Positions 49,596-60,564 of a DNA stretch of 64,000 nucleotides are shown here, in pieces; the stretch's first letter is position 1; each line of letters begins with the position of its first letter. Origin of the DNA: Auanema rhodensis (Eukaryota > Nematoda > Chromadorea > Rhabditida > Rhabditidae). Below the pieces are notes generated by a model. It made no database searches, had not been told where the DNA came from, and was given only the letters and a program-made list of their open reading frames with translations. The DNA lies in NCBI GenBank assembly GCA_964057225.1, contig OZ059895.1, positions 9,238,001 to 9,302,000 of the forward strand. Reading direction: 5' to 3'. Both the position numbers and the translations under genes were made by a program.

Positions 49596-52500
49596 CACGC
49601 TGAACAAAAGAATTTTACTTCAATAGATTTACATATAATTCATAAAATTGAAGAAAAAAAATGTTAAAAGAAGTTGTAAAGAAGATGTAAAGAAACCTTT
49701 TGTTGAAAAGGTTTTGAAAAGATTTTCAAGCTATGAAAACTGATAGGACTCGGAGTTCTGCTTCACTGAATGCCCCAATTTATATTTATATATATATTTT
49801 TTTTGTATAATTATCATAAATCGGATGAATTTTATAAGATTAATAATGTATTGCCTATATTAAAACAGTCTATTTTTTTGTTTTTTTGAATTTATAATGG
49901 AAATGGGCCAAAAAAGGTATGAGCAACAGCTATGTTATGAAGATTGACGAAAAGGTCATTGCATATAGTCAATTAAACATACTTAAATATATTATATATA
50001 ATAGTGTTTCTTGTACTTATATAAAGCAAATATTTTGAAACTATCGAGTTAAAATACGTTGAGATAAATTCCTCTTTTACATACAAATGGCCAGGAAAAG
50101 AATAGCAGAAAAGAGGACGAGAGAAACCAAGTGACTTCAATGCTGCTAATTTATCATCAATTTTCCTTGAACAATGAAATTCGCATTAAACAACAGAAGG
50201 ACATCATCAACTGTCTGAAGAACATGTGCATCATAGATTGTTATAATGTAAAACAGATCGTTAAGATTTAAAAACATTGAATTTCAGTATTGAAAGCAGA
50301 ACTGTGTTGAACTTAAAGGAGTACATGTCAATGAGAGAAGACACATACATACATACATGTATCTATATGATGAAGATAGTTAGATATATCGTTTTGATGT
50401 TATAAGATAGGAGGATAAGAATAGTTACAAGAGGAGATTGAAATGAAAATCTAATGGAAGATAACGGAACAAATGTTTCTTTGAAATTGATACAAGAAAC
50501 GGGAAGATTAATTTGAAAATAAAAAAAAAGCCAACATACAGACAGAAAAAGACAAGGTGAACAACAGCATTAAGGGAAAAATGAACATTGCCAGAATGAA
50601 TCTTTTCAATTTCGGACAAAATATTCCATTGATTGCCGAATTAGTTTTTTTCGGAAAAAAATGTTGTTTTAGATGAGCGAATTCCATAAGAATAAAGCCT
50701 GTCAGTCGAATCATTTGACCAAGCACATATCAACAAAATCGCCGAAAAGAAACTTTGTGATTAAAAAGATGACCGACGAACATTTCGGCAGATGCGGTAT
50801 CATTGGACTTCGTTGTCTTACTTGACAATAAAAATTACATATTCAAAAGAAAAACGAAGAAGAACAAGGAAGATACGAGTTGGAAGATGACAATTGATTC
50901 CAACAAAAGATGGAAATAAAATAAAGAAGGAACGAGGTATTCTTTCAAGAAGAAACCTGTAAGACACACAGACAAAAATGGATAAAACAATAAAAAGTGA
51001 AAGTAGTATTAATAAAAGTATAAAAGTTCAAAGAAGAAACAATTAACTACGATTTAAAAAAATAATTTCGCATCTGATGATACGAAAAGTTTTAATAACG
51101 CTTAGCATGGCTTGAACTTGCTGTAACCTTTCGAGAGAATTGTTACTTCAAGTGTAAATTAAAATATAAAGGTAAATAAATAGGGAATAGAAAAAATATT
51201 TCTAAATCTATATGATGATGTTCCGCAACAGGCACTCAGCAGCAGCCGTCACGATCGCCCTGTGATGGGCCCACAGGCGAACAGGATAACGAAGATTGAT
51301 AACAAGAATTGGGACAACTGTGAAAACAATCTTCTCTGTTTCTCATAGTTCTCTACTCTATCTTAATAATTTTCTCCCTTTTTATCTCTTACTCCGTTAA
51401 CGTTCATATCAGCGAATTTGAAAATTTTCAGACAGATTTAGAGAGCGTAAAGTAAAGTAACATAAAGAATTGTTAATCCAAATACGTAATAGCTTCATGT
51501 TCTTCCCTATTCGGCAAATGAAGAACAGAGAGCAAGTCTCAATGACGAATAATAGTAATTGTTGCGAAATTCAAGAATTTGTTGAATAACCTCCAAGAAA
51601 TTGAAGAAAATGTACTTTTGCACAAACAAAATAGAATCTACGATTTGAAGGCATCACACCAAATCTCACAATAACCTACTACTAGTTCTAGAATGAATAG
51701 TTACTCAAAATAATAAAAATGAAGTGTGTTTCCTTTAAAGATTTGAAAGAATCCCATCAAAGGATTGTTGACGATCGGAAACCCAAAAGCATGCTCTAGT
51801 TAAGCTGATACAGACACACAAATGGATTATTCGAATTTGAACAGTGCGCAAGAAAAACGATAATGAAAAAAATAAATAAATTGTGTATTCGCCCAATAGT
51901 TCTGTAGTTTTACAATGAGTCATGTCCTGTGTATTCATAGTTTGCAGAAGTATACAATTACGATTTTTACTGAACGTTCAGTGGGCAATTTAACAAAAAG
52001 TTAAAGACACGCTATTCATAAGTGTGACAGATTTTTGTGATGATCTTTCACTGAACTATTGCCGATATTTAACCTGGTATGACATCATTTAAACAATTCA
52101 TGATGGAGAAGAAAATAAAAGATATTTATGCACATCTTCTTCAAGTACCACAATGAACATGAAATAAAACTGTTGACAAATTATCAAAAAACGTTTCAAA
52201 TCAGCAAATATATTTAACAAAAACCACAATTCAAAAGACTAACTAGATACCAACTAAGATTTGCAGAGCAGCATTGAAGAACTTTATTTGATCTTCGCAG
52301 TTGAACTGGAGGTTGTAACAACATCAATCAAATTATCTAGACAACTGTACTTAAAAAAATTAAATTGAAAATAAAGTAGTAGCTTTTAGACAATAAACAA
52401 ACTGCAATGAAGTACAGATAAAAGGAGTAATTTTACTGTATTATCTTGGATTTTTGCTCTTTCTATCATATCTGATTAATAATAAATAAGATTTTAGAGT

Positions 52501-52873
52501 CAACCTAAATGTAATAGTTAAAAGGAAATGACAATAAATTGGAGCTTTTCTGATATTTATAAATATTAATACAAAAGCAAAAGCTTATATAAATAATATA
52601 TAAAATGGATGATATACAAATCTTTTTTTTTTCACAAATGTCTGGTTGTAAATCAAAATATAAGGAACTAAGTGACACATATGTCAAATGGAAATGAAGG
52701 GATGTTCTATTTTACAATTAATATTTCTGTAATTTTCAAAAAAAACATCGTTATCGAAGCAATATTATAGAATTTATCGAAACCCTTCATATATTACTAT
52801 CACATATAACGTCGTGTCTAATGACAAATAACAAAAATGGAAATAATTAAAACATTGCATAAATTTAATTTAT
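49596..52873. other. 3.3-kb gene-free interval upstream of TEP
   Basis: Purine-rich A/T sequence (many GAA/AAG runs on the plus strand) with no acceptable open frame. It should contain the TEP promoter near 49600-49800, where a TATATTTATATATATA tract lies about 190 bp before the start. One GC-rich island at 51205-51290 stands out. Confidence 0.5.
51205..51290. other. GC-rich island with hairpin
   Basis: Much higher G+C than the surrounding 3 kb. Its core can fold as CGCCCTGTG (51256-51264) against CACAGGCG (51272-51279), with one bulged C and a 7-base loop. The reverse strand is open for about 26 codons. It could be an unspliced 5' exon, a regulatory element or a structured RNA; the sequence does not decide. 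Confidence 0.3.
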
Positions 52874-54678
52874 TCAGAAAACGATATCATGAAATTGGCC
52901 TGGTACAACAGCGTGACTTTTCTTAGGAGGCGCTCTCTGTTGAGCTTGATGATGATGGTGCATTCTGCCTCGGTTCACTTGACCACGAGGAGTATTAAAT
53001 TCAAAATGAGAAGTCTGAAAGTTTCAATAAATAAATGAAGAAAAGAATAGAAACTTTACTTTTCCATCAACGAGATCCCTTACATTATCTTGGGGGTGTG
53101 GGTAGGAGAAGAAAAATGCATGATTTAAGCAATCCTCTGCAGATAACCGTTTTGACGGATCCAAGCACAACAATTGATCTAACATATCCAAGCCTTTATC
53201 ATCCTGAATATAACTAACATAAGTTATGTTGACTATGATGACTAATACTTTAATATAATCTTTCATCCGATTAGCTAATAACCGTGGTTGATTTGGTTTT
53301 AATTCGACTTTATTATATAATGGGAGTTCAACAACTGTGGGCCACACTTCGGGAGTTATAGACCCGCATAACTGAACAATCAGATCTAACTGTTTTACCT
53401 CAGAATCTCCCTATAAATGTTCATTCAATAAAACGATTAAATTGACGAAAAAACCTGCATAATTGGAGTTCTCGTCCACAATTCGGCCATTATGCATCCA
53501 GCACCCCATGTGTCAATTTTAGTTGTATACTTACGATCCCCTATCAAATATGAAGTGAAAGCACGAATCTTTAAAATCATATACCTAATAATAACTCTGG
53601 AGGTCTATACCAAAGAGTTACTACCCTATTGGTGTACAGTTTCCCTGGCGCTGTACCAGAAAATGAAGAAAAAATATAAATACTCGTTAATTGCATGCTA
53701 ACTTACCACGAAAAAAAGGTCTGGCTAATCCAAAATCTGCTAGTTTGAGTACACCTTGATTTGTTAACAAAACATTGGCAGCTTTCATATCTCTGTGCAT
53801 TATACCAGATCTGTGTAATTTTGAAAGTCCACTTAGCATATGCTGAATAAAGAAATAATTTACAGAAAACTGTGAGAACAATTACCTTCATCAATGTTTT
53901 TATATGAGCTATATTCATTCGAATCTTTTGATCGCTTAATAACCCTGCTAAATCATGATCACAAAATGCGAAAACAAGGTAAAATGTTGATCTATCTTTT
54001 GGATTTGTAGAAGCTTAACAGGCTAAAATATTCCGGAACTTTCGAAAGATAACATACATTTACTACTACAGACTTCTATTAACTCTGTTACATTTTCATG
54101 TTTCAACTGTTGTAACATTTTAACTTCGCGAAGCGCAGTTATAGGAAACTGAAAATATATATTGAGAAAAAAGTTTTATAAAGCTAAGACACATACTCCT
54201 TCTTTCTCATTTTCCATTAAAATTTTTTTTAAAGCTACCATTCTGCTAGTGGATTTGCATCTAGCTTTAAATACTTCTCTGAAGTTAGAATAAATAGAAA
54301 ATATGATAATTTATAATTTTACCCAAATGTTCCTTGTCCTATTTTTGCTAATTTTTCATAACTACTAACATCTTTCATATATGGAAACTTTGTTTTTTGT
54401 ATATAATCCAACAAATTGGATGTAATCTTAAAAACAGTTGTTAAATGAATAATAAATTCTAATAACTGACTTTCGTTGCATTCATAGCTTCTATCTCCTC
54501 GGCAGTTGGAGGACCTCTGGGAGCATGAGAATTACTAAAAGAAGGAAGGTTATACTTGAAAATGATAAGAAACAAGCCTTGTATGATGTCTGTTGTCGCG
54601 AATCTGGGAATGTTGAGGTTGTTGTTGAGATTGTAAAGCAGGCATGACTGACTGTTGAGTCGATCCGCCTGGGAACAT
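52874..54678 (-). CDS. CDK9: Cyclin-dependent kinase 9 (P-TEFb catalytic subunit)
   Basis: Complete kinase of about 10 exons. The N-terminal extension is Gln/His-rich. The kinase domain follows: [20 protein letters not shown] (Gly loop), [15 protein letters not shown] (catalytic Lys), then [11 protein letters not shown], the PITALRE cyclin-binding helix that names the subfamily. The catalytic loop is [13 protein letters not shown], the Mg loop [10 protein letters not shown], and the activation segment [20 protein letters not shown] with the T-loop Thr. Then come [20 protein letters not shown] and [11 protein letters not shown], typical of CDK9. The basic His-rich tail ends FHDIVF. With cyclin T it phosphorylates the RNA polymerase II tail, DSIF and NELF to release paused polymerase. 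The ATG lies one base after TTTTTTTGAAG. Confidence 0.94.
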
Positions 54679-55336
54679 TCTTCAAAAAAATATTTTAGGA
54701 CAATTTATGTTTCAAAGTTGTCTACAAACAGAGCAAACATATGCACACCATTATATTAAGGAAATCATTTGAACAACTAATAATACATTGATGAATATTT
54801 ATTTTTAACATTGAATGTTTTCAAAATGGCTACTATACAAACATATCTTTGTTACTCATATTTTATTGGAAAGAAAACTGTTTTGATTGTAAAATAATCA
54901 GATTATCAAATATAAAACAAAACAAAGTTTCAGCTAATAAAACCAAATGTTCATATTAAATATTGCACGTTAAAGCCCTGAGAAATCTACAAATTAAAAA
55001 AAGATAAAGCCAGTATAAGCCTAGTTAGAGAAAAGATGCCAATTTAGTATTAACAGTAGAGCGCATTTTCTATTATCGTCGTTCACAGACTTATATTTTC
55101 CAACATATGCAATTCTTTAATGAGGTTGACCGATGGATAATTTTTAATATCTTTTATTCTATTTATAAATCTATAATATTAAATTCCTAATAATTTCTCT
55201 TGCAAATAATAGAACTGAATGACAATTAATCAATTGGAGATTTGTTTCTTACTTATCTTGGCTCCCTCATGTGATTGCCCATACATGTTATATATCTTTT
55301 TTAAATTAAAAAAAACCTGACGACATTAATTTTAGT
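54679..55336. other. Divergent intergenic region, CDK9 / F-box gene
   Basis: About 660 bp of A/T-rich sequence between divergent starts. No element can be singled out. An ATTTTAG acceptor-like site ends one base before the F-box gene ATG. Confidence 0.4.
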
Positions 55337-56280
55337 ATGATCTCTCCGATTGAATTTTTACCCGTTGAAACCTTGCTCCACATTTGCAAATTCTTGCCTG
55401 ATTCTGACATAGCTCGATTGTCTCATTGCTCGCGCACTTTGAGGTAAAAAACATTTAAAAAATTGTCTTTAATCATCTATTATACAACAGATGCAAGCTT
55501 GTAACTGGACGGAAAACCATTCCAAAATTCTCTGTTTATAAAGATACTATACACATAATTTTGAAAAAGAAAAGCATAACGATTCTAATAGAAAAAACAA
55601 GTCACCCGAAGAACATACTATTAAAACGTTTCTTCAGCAAGGCAAGTAATATTCAATTAAAAGCTCAAAATAGCTCTTTGCTTTCAGTATTCTAAATTAA
55701 ACGAATCTATTCAAAATTTAAACGTATATTGTAAAAATATGTTGATTGAATCAGCTGATCTCACACCCAAAATGGTCGACACTCTAATGCTGCTGAAGGA
55801 TTCGTGCAAAGATGCACGCCTCGCTTTAGTCCTAGGGAAATGCTCGGTATTCACTTATTGAGGAACTAGCGAACATATCTATTCTTCAATTAAGATTGAC
55901 AGTAGTGGTTTAAGAAGTATTTTCGAGAGTCTTCGACCGGCATCTCTGCGCATTAGGGGCACCTTCAAGCGTTCAGTTATTGACGATGATGTGGGTGTTT
56001 TGATTAATACAGAAACCCGATCAATATGTTTTATAGAGTATACCTGATTACCTCTGCGATATTGAAATTGAAAACGATCTCACTGATCCTACCAATGTGA
56101 TGACAATCGGTGACAAGACTTATAAGAAAATGCTAGATCAGTTCGAATGTTTTTCCAAATTGTGAGTTTTTATCTTTAATTGTTCTTGAATAATGAACTA
56201 TTTTAAGTCGAATCATGCGGCAGGCACCATTCCACATTCCTGATTATTCCTTCAGATACCCTACTCATATATCTAGATGA
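55337..56280 (+). CDS. F-box protein, otherwise unrecognised
   Basis: The first exon encodes an N-terminal F-box (PVETLLHICKFLPDSDIARL, then SHCSRTLR), the Skp1-binding module of SCF ubiquitin ligases. Later exons encode a region with alternating hydrophobics (KFSVYKDTIHIILKKKSITI, LNESIQNLNVYCKNM, LRSIFESLRPASLRIRG, IPDYLCDIEIENDL) but no recognisable WD or standard LRR repeat. This could be a degenerate leucine-rich or FTH-like substrate domain. One intron (about 55639-55687) starts with GC in the context AAG|GCAAGT, a good GC-AG donor. The last exon (ending YPTHISR) is uncertain: without the final splice the frame would stop at once after FECFSKL. Total length about 250 residues. Confidence 0.7.
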
Positions 56281-56614
56281 ATATGTTTTCTTCCAATATT
56301 TCCTTTTTATGTTAATTCGAAAAACTGATACTCAAATTCACTGGCTTTACTATTCCTGAGCATGTAACACTTATGCAAACATATGGTCTCGGATAAATCT
56401 CTTCAAGCGAATTCCATTTCACTCTTTTTACTTTAAAATATGTTAATATGCGATCTGAATAAAATGTTTGTTATTTATTTTTTTTATTTTAATCTGCAAC
56501 CAGTGCCACTAATCTCACAAGAAAGTTTTAATTCTAATATAAAGTTATTGAGAAAAAACTTAACGAATTTCATATGGTTATGGCATTTAGAAAACATAAT
56601 TAGAATTCTCAAAG
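56281..56614. other. Intergenic between convergent F-box gene and atossa
   Basis: About 330 bp, A/T-rich, 3' regions of two convergent genes. A 62-codon open frame beginning at 56440 is T-rich and was not accepted. Confidence 0.5.
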
Positions 56615-58579
56615 TTAAGATTTTTTAGGAGAGTAACGTGGTTGACAAGGGAATTCGGTTTCGTTATGTACTTTATACAAGCCGTTATTCAATACTACGT
56701 CTCCCTATAAATAAGATTATGCTTAACAGTTGGTACACTCTTCTAAACAAACTTGAATATCAGAACTGGACCCGTTTAAAAAATTATTTTGAGTGAATAA
56801 TATGCGAATGTCACTGTGAATGTATAATTTTCCCTTTTTATCCGTTGCCAACCTGGAACTCAACAATACTATAGAATTTATACATTTTACTTTACCTTAA
56901 ATGCAATAGATGAAGTAGTTTTTTCTCTTTCCCGTCTAATTTTCTCAAGGAATATCTTTGTCGTATAAATGTTTGTGACAATGGTGGCATATCATCAACA
57001 TCAAAATTGGTTATAAATGTTCGAAGCACAACATCATCGGGATTTGACAAAGTCTAAAAGAGTATAGGGATAGACATAACAATAGTTATAACTTACAACT
57101 TGTACAGTCCCTATTCTTGGAATGTTATATCCTTTTGTACCCAGCGAAGATAACGAAACTACTCCCTGTAAACAAAATATGTGTTAAGAATGTCTTAGGT
57201 GTCATACTAAGCATGGTAAAGACTCAAAGTCGTTAGAATCAAATACAAATACACGAACAGGTAGAGATGTCGAAGGTGAACAAAACGACCCAGTAGCAGC
57301 TATAAATACTTGAAAAAAAGATTTTTGAAGTTATACTCACTAATTTGCATTGAAAACCCTTCTAAGCTTTTTATAGGTTCCAAACGCCCTTTCAGAGCAC
57401 TCTCTTCGAAATTGCCCAATAAGCTCAAACTTTGCGAAGACTTGACTCCTTTCATTGCTCCTCGAAGCGTTATACTAAAATACTATTGTAGTATACCTCA
57501 CAAAGTGTTCAAAGTAAATAAATTTTAATTCACTAAAAACTTACTCGCTGTGCTTATTTGGAGGTACGGGGCTGGAATTAAGAAAACGAGACTATAATGG
57601 GAAGCCATTTCCATATACAAGTCTTTATAGAAATTACCTTGACTATACTACTCCTTGTTCGCTGTCGAGCTCTACTACCAAGGGATTCTTTCAGGGAATT
57701 AGCTAATTCTTCGACAAGATTTGAACTAGAACTAGAGGCATCACTACGAGGAACTGATTCATCAAGTCGTAATTGTTTGGCAATTGGTCCTTCATTATCC
57801 AAAGTCAAAACTTTGTGCTTAAGACTTAAGGTATCTTTGAAAAGCCTATCAACAGGTGAAACAGCATGTAACATCCTGGCACGAGACCCGATTGGATCGT
57901 TTATTCTGGAATGATATATATATAATTCACCGATATAGAATGTGATCTAACGGAAGGCAAAAAGAAGGTAAAGTAGGCAATGATTCAGCTTTCAGATATT
58001 CAACCTTAATACTGATTGCACATTCCGTATCCAATACACAATTAGGAAATTCATACACATGCTGCGTAGAATTTCTTAACGTAGATAAGCTGCCACTGTG
58101 ACTTCGCCTAAAAACAAGCGTAAATAAAAAAATTAATAATGAATACTATACCTATACATAGGAATGCAGCTACACGCACCAGGATCCGTAAGCCAATTGC
58201 TCAACTGTGAACGAGGCAAAAAGCAGCATATTGCTTTTTTAAGATCAACTGGCGAAACGTCGAAGTCCTAAGTTTCAAAGCCATTAAAATAATAGTTATA
58301 TTTAAAAAACCTCCAGAACGTTAGTAAGCTGAAAAGTCCATACTTCTACCACGAGGCCACAGAAACATTCTAGTCCACATGTTTCGTGCACAAGGACTGT
58401 CTAAACAAACTCTTGAATTAATATTCAAAGAGATACACAACCTCAACAATGCAATTCTTTTCTTTTAAATCAAAAACAGGTGGAGGAATAGCTGGAAATT
58501 CGGCATATGATTCAGCTCTTGCTGATGAGATCACAGAAACAATTTCATTAACAAGGCTAGAAAACATTTTCAAAGGCAT
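56615..58579 (-). CDS. atos: Atossa homolog (ATOSA/ATOSB, FAM214)
   Basis: About 10 exons. The N-terminal part reads MPLKMFSSLVNEIVSVISSA and later LKKAICCFLPRSQLSNWL, corresponding to the FFSQLSAWL region of ATOSA. The middle is Ser-rich. The conserved C-terminal core (DUF4210 plus the adjoining domain) is unmistakable: LSLLGNFEESALKGRLEPIK, then ATGSFCSPSTSLPVRVFVFD, GVVSLSSLGTKGYNIPRIGT, VQVTLSNPDDVVLRTFI and DMPPLSQTFIRQR. After these come GKLYIHSDIRILF and the terminal TEFPCQPRYSPKKS. Drosophila Atossa is a transcriptional regulator of mitochondrial metabolism in invading macrophages; vertebrate members are transcription regulators. The start is the first in-frame ATG; the open frame extends upstream only through an acceptor-like sequence. 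Confidence 0.88.
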
Positions 58580-58968
58580 TATACCAATGAGAGTAACTGA
58601 ATAAAATATAGTATATAAAGATATTACAAAACAAAAACAAACAGATTTGGTGGTGTTAAAATGCTTCGGTAAATTATCCAAGTTCTTATAAGCTGTGCAG
58701 ACGAGGGCTACAGGAGCATCTCAAACAAGTTTGAGGACAGCATCCCGTTCAAGCAGTTACAGCTTCCCTGTAATATAAACTGAATATATTAAGAACAAAA
58801 AGAAAAAAATATTGATTGAACTGTTATTGACAAATGAAATTTGAATAAAAAACTTATGAAATGTTTTAATTGACAACTTAACAACAATAAAATTTTGAAG
58901 ATTAACAAATTAAAAGGTCAAATATAACTAAGCAGCAATACAATCTAGACACTATCTTTAACAAAACA

Positions 58969-60078
58969 TTAACGAGCAGCAGCAGCGCTTCGGAAAATAC
59001 GACGACGCGTTTGTCCTGTGCTGTGTCTCTCTTTTTCAAATTCTTGCATAGTCTGTTCAACAGCTAACTCATGTTCCAAAGTTGATCCTGTTCTATAGGA
59101 AGCAACAAGATCATAATGCTGGTAGTCATTAACCTGATTTAAAAAGCAAAAATAAGATAATCAAATCAAAATAAATTTCTTACTTTTGTCTTATGAAACT
59201 TTCTTTTAAACCATGGAGTGGCACTACTCCAACTATTTTCAATACCTTTACAGTCATAAAGCTCCCATCGTCTGGTCCATGGTGGAGGCCTAAGCTTAAC
59301 CTGAAACAAATAAACTAAAAAAATTAACGAAAAATCCAAAACAACCTTAGTAGTGTTAATAGGGACAGGTGTTCCTGCAGGATGGGCTATAGGCTCAAGA
59401 TGGAAATCAAAAGTACTATACTCAGCAGGAGCATCAACCAAATAAGAAAGATCATTATCTAATCTTTTCTCTAATTTTAATGTTTCTATTTTCTTGATAG
59501 TTGGATTATACAGTTCGTACATAACCTCAACTCCTAGAAATTAGATAATTTAGTAATTGTTTTAAATGAAATACAATATTACCAATTCCATCAATAACAT
59601 TTCTTAAAGTGAATTGGTGCTTGAGACCTTCTCTCTCCCTTCTAATACATATTCCCACAAATCTATGTTCTTTACTGCCCAAATTAGGATCTACAGTTGT
59701 GACAGCAACAATGGAACCTAAGAGGACGGTACATAATTGCATGTAAGGAGTAGCTTACCAACATAAAACTCCGGAATATCTATATTCATGCGTCTTTCCA
59801 ACATATCATTACGTTGCAACTCTTCAAAAAGAGCATTTCTACGATTCCAAACAGGTGATTGTAAAAAATCGGGATATATTAAACTAAGAAAATAGATAGA
59901 AGTCGATTGTCACATTAATAACTTACGGAAAATCTGGAATATGATTGATGTGCTTCATTTTTTCTTTTAAGTTGCTTTTCTTCTGGGATGCTGATATGGG
60001 ATATGATGAACAGGCAAATCGCCGCAATGAATGCGATAATGACGATGAAGCAGTTTTCAAAGTTGTCCCCAGCGACAT
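58969..60078 (-). CDS. MRPL19: Mitochondrial large ribosomal subunit protein bL19m
   Basis: Six exons, about 290 residues. The Ser/Arg-rich N-terminus ([20 protein letters not shown]) looks like a mitochondrial targeting peptide. The L19 core follows: [58 protein letters not shown] and [16 protein letters not shown]. The C-terminal extension typical of animal MRPL19 has [17 protein letters not shown] and [10 protein letters not shown]. The protein ends in a basic, Ala-rich tail. It is a structural component of the mitoribosome large subunit. The ATG abuts CATGATTCAG directly. It lies on the same strand between the TRC8-like gene and atossa, with gaps of 0.49 and 0.39 kb. Confidence 0.92.
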
Positions 60079-60374
60079 CTGAATCATGAAGTTATAAATG
60101 AAACCGAATTAACTTAAATGATAAAGTACATAAGGTTAATAACTCTAAAGAAAAAAAAAACATAATTGAGCAGCACTTATTAATATTTATAAATTTACAC
60201 CATAATATATAAGAAATGTCATTGAAACCCAGAAAATTGCATGCATTTAATACATGAATACAAAAATGACAGTAGAGTTAATAAATATGTTGAGATCATG
60301 ATAACTTTTAGAGAAATCACTGACTATTTAAAAATACGGTTCTCTTGCGCTTATCCCCCTACAACCCCATAGCT

Positions 60375-60384
60375 AGCTCCGCCC
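60375..60384. promoter_or_regulatory. GC-box-like AGCTCCGCCC upstream of MRPL19
   Basis: Lies about 300 bp upstream of the MRPL19 start in a locally GC-rich patch (60345-60430). The identical decamer is found about 217 bp upstream of the DDX10 start in the same orientation relative to its gene. Confidence 0.3.
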
Positions 60385-60564
60385 CATTTGCCGAATAGCA
60401 CACGGTTGTTAGGAGCAGCTCAACTAGGAGAGATATGATATGCTTATACCTGCATAATTTAACAAATTAATTTAGTTTGCAAATTTACAAAAAATATATA
60501 ATGCATCTTAACATCGGCAAAAGGGAGGGAGCAATAACTGAATAAACACCGGAAAAATTATAAG

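Noticed and set aside
49595..49607. Upstream extension of the TEP signal peptide by four codons
   Set aside because: It begins at TTG, not ATG, and reads through what looks like an acceptor (TTGTTCAG). The ATG at 49595 opens a clean signal peptide.
51212..51290. Second box C/D snoRNA candidate (perfect ATGATGA)
   Set aside because: No CTGA D box at a suitable distance and no closing stem.
57310..57914. Two plus-strand open frames of 72 and 105 codons
   Set aside because: Both are antisense to the conserved atossa exons, whose protein matches ATOSA/ATOSB.
58580..58681. Extension of atossa to 58681
   Set aside because: It begins at TTG and passes through a TTTTATTCAG acceptor, so the ATG at 58579 is preferred.
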